Source of the DNA: a virus
Length of the DNA: 22,923 nt
Strand: one strand, 5' to 3'
Virus record (IMG/VR): IMGVR_UViG_3300050821_001792
Span: 1-22,923 of that record
Shown: piece after piece, positions 21,853 to 22,923 of the stretch
Layout: each line of letters opens with the position of its first letter
How positions within the stretch are numbered: position 1 is the stretch's first letter
Position numbers and translations under genes: made by a program
Notes under the pieces: model-generated
The model's database searches: none
Told to the model about the DNA's origin: nothing
What the model saw: only the letters and a program-made list of their open reading frames with translations

Positions 21853-21976
21853 ACCAATGACCACCGACCCCGACCCCGACAACCCGGAAGGCAACCCGCC
21901 GACCGACCCGCCGCCCGACGAGATCACCGAAGTGCCCGACACGACACCTGAGCCCGACGAACCCGACGCCGACTAA
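21836..21976 (+). CDS. Acidic proline-rich peptide
   Basis: 46-codon gene with GGAGG about 7 bases before ATG 21836. Sequence begins MTTDPEPMTTDPDPDNPEGN and ends in a run of Pro, Glu and Asp; fully disordered and very acidic. Similar in style to the protein at 6162-6374. It sits between membrane proteins and the endolysin, so it might be a spacer or a regulator of lysis. No function can be given. Confidence 0.7.
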   Translation: MTTDPEPMTTDPDPDNPEGNPPTDPPPDEITEVPDTTPEPDEPDAD

Positions 21977-22725
21977 TGCCGACGCTCGCGCTCTCCGCAC
22001 AGCAACAAACGCAAGCGCGCAACGCCGCCGTCCAAGCCGCGACGCTCGGCTACCAACACGAACCCTCACTCCACTACACCCAAGGCGCACAACGGTGGCA
22101 AGGGATCGACCAACGCAAGATCGCAAGCCAAGGCCAATATCCGAACTACGCCGACTGTTCGTCCTACGTCACGTGGTCCATATGGAACGGGCTATATCTG
22201 CTGTTCGGCATGGACGACGTCGTCAACGCGTCATCGTGGGCCGCGGGCTACACCGGCACAATGCTCGCCAACGGCACGTCGCTAAGCCGAGCGTCCGACA
22301 TGCTGTCCGGCGACGCCGTTATCTACGGCACACCCGGCTCAACCGGAGCGCACACCGCGATCGTTGTAGCCGCCGGGTCGGTGCCCACCGTCATAAGCCA
22401 CGGCTCAGAGAACGGGCCCTACCGCGTCGCCTACAACTACCGGTCCGACATCCAATCGTTGCGCCGATACATCGACGGCCGGCCACACAACGTGATCACC
22501 GGCGGCGTGGCACCAACACCGCCCACACCGCAACCACCAAAGGAAGAGGACATCGTGGCGATAGCAACCGGGACCAACAACGGCGGGGCGTTCCATGTCT
22601 TCGTTGAAGCCAAAGACGGGTCCGTTTGGTACACCTGGCAAAAGAAGGGGGAGTCTGCGTGGCAGGGCGGCAAGCAAGGCGTGAGCGTGGCCAAGCTCCA
22701 ACCATTCGCCCCCGCCCCCAAGTAG
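21976..22725 (+). CDS. Endolysin, NlpC/P60-like peptidase with C-terminal binding module
   Basis: 249 aa. TAATG overlap with the preceding stop. Catalytic residues: Cys61 in NYADCSSYVTWSIW, His126 in GAHTAIVV, and His142 in VISHGSENGPY, the Cys-His-His pattern of NlpC/P60-like peptidases that cut peptidoglycan peptides. SGDAVIYG supports this. A proline-rich linker (PTPPTPQPPKEED, about 178-190) joins a C-terminal module IVAIATGTNNGGAFHVFVEA then KDGSVWYTWQKKG, resembling one blade of a PLL/fucolectin-like propeller repeat that may bind cell-wall sugars. No signal peptide, so it needs the holin. Confidence 0.85.
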   Translation: MPTLALSAQQQTQARNAAVQAATLGYQHEPSLHYTQGAQRWQGIDQRKIASQGQYPNYADCSSYVTWSIWNGLYLLFGMDDVVNASSWAAGYTGTMLANGTSLSRASDMLSGDAVIYGTPGSTGAHTAIVVAAGSVPTVISHGSENGPYRVAYNYRSDIQSLRRYIDGRPHNVITGGVAPTPPTPQPPKEEDIVAIATGTNNGGAFHVFVEAKDGSVWYTWQKKGESAWQGGKQGVSVAKLQPFAPAPK

Positions 22726-22787
22726 CACGAAAGCCTGCCCGCTCGTCCGGTCCATGCGAGCACGGCGGGGGAGGTGCGCCGGCCGCG

Positions 22788-22883
22788 ATGAGCGATCGGC
22801 CGCCCGACTCAACCGGCCGGCCACCCACCCCCGACCCTGGCCCACCCCACGCTCAACCCACACCAACACACACAAAGGGGTAG
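22788..22883 (+). CDS. Possible tiny proline-rich protein
   Basis: 31 codons, from ATG 22788 to TAG 22881-22883, mostly Pro/Thr/Gly/His. GGGGGAGG lies at 22766-22773, 14 bases ahead, further than usual. Low complexity and the G/C-rich context make it possible that this is not a gene. It would be the only coding piece in the final 198 bases. Confidence 0.2.
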   Translation: MSDRPPDSTGRPPTPDPGPPHAQPTPTHTKG

Positions 22884-22898
22884 GGGGGCCCGCCCCCC
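22883..22898 (+). terminator. G-tract/C-tract hairpin near the right edge
   Basis: GGGGGG (22883-22888) and CCCCCC (22893-22898) flank CCCG. It lies downstream of the endolysin in a non-coding stretch with no T-tract. Could be a terminator or part of a packaging (cos) region. The rest of 22726-22923 contains only small inverted repeats (GCTCG/CGAGC at 22741-22761, GGCCG/CGGCC at 22781-22801). Confidence 0.35.
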
Positions 22899-22923
22899 CT
22901 GCACCCACGGCGCCACACCCCCC

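Overview
The window reads as a nearly complete, very compact genome of a temperate siphovirus that infects a GC-rich bacterium, most likely an actinobacterium. It is GC-rich, starts many genes with GTG or TTG, and packs genes with ATGA/GTGA overlaps. HNH-terminase, HK97-type head, DUF5047-like tail, Prim-Pol and serine-integrase modules occur together as in actinobacteriophages. No host gene, tRNA, rRNA, IS element or CRISPR array is visible. The host genus cannot be fixed from the sequence.

Layout. 55-1809: large terminase with an HNH module at its N terminus. 1933-3107: two small winged-helix-like proteins and a zinc ribbon. 2998-6165: portal, prohead protease and major capsid protein. 6162-8484: disordered linker protein, head-tail connectors, tail tube protein and tail assembly chaperones, with an apparent -1 frameshift and an in-frame amber codon. 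8481-13648: tape measure, tail tip proteins, a collagen-like fibre and a second fibre-like protein. 13625-14405: small control region with a minus-strand coiled-coil gene, a promoter with palindromes and an XRE-family regulator. 14402-20089: early operon with a putative recombination protein, an SSB-like protein with an acidic tip, a Prim-Pol primase, an unknown 305-aa partner, a PDDEXK nuclease, a small zinc finger, an exported RlpA-like protein and several unknowns. 19958-21304 (minus strand): large serine integrase, followed by a 48-bp dyad that looks like an intact attP. 21432-22725: holin-like proteins, an acidic proline-rich peptide and an NlpC/P60-like endolysin. 22726-22923 is essentially non-coding and G/C-tract-rich, and would lie just before the terminase if the molecule is circular or cos-ended.

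How it works together. The integrase and attP allow lysogeny. The XRE regulator and its promoter probably control the early operon, which supplies priming, ssDNA binding and recombination; no replicative helicase is visible, so the phage probably uses the host helicase. The late genes build an HK97-type capsid and a non-contractile tail, and the last genes lyse the host. Because attP looks intact rather than split into attL and attR, the sequence probably represents the free or circular form of the phage.

Most unusual signals: the HNH-terminase fusion; an amber codon inside the tail chaperone frame; a perfect 26-bp inverted repeat inside a coding sequence; a repeat cluster resembling a replication origin inside the gene after Prim-Pol; the candidate attP; and a probably leaderless holin transcript.
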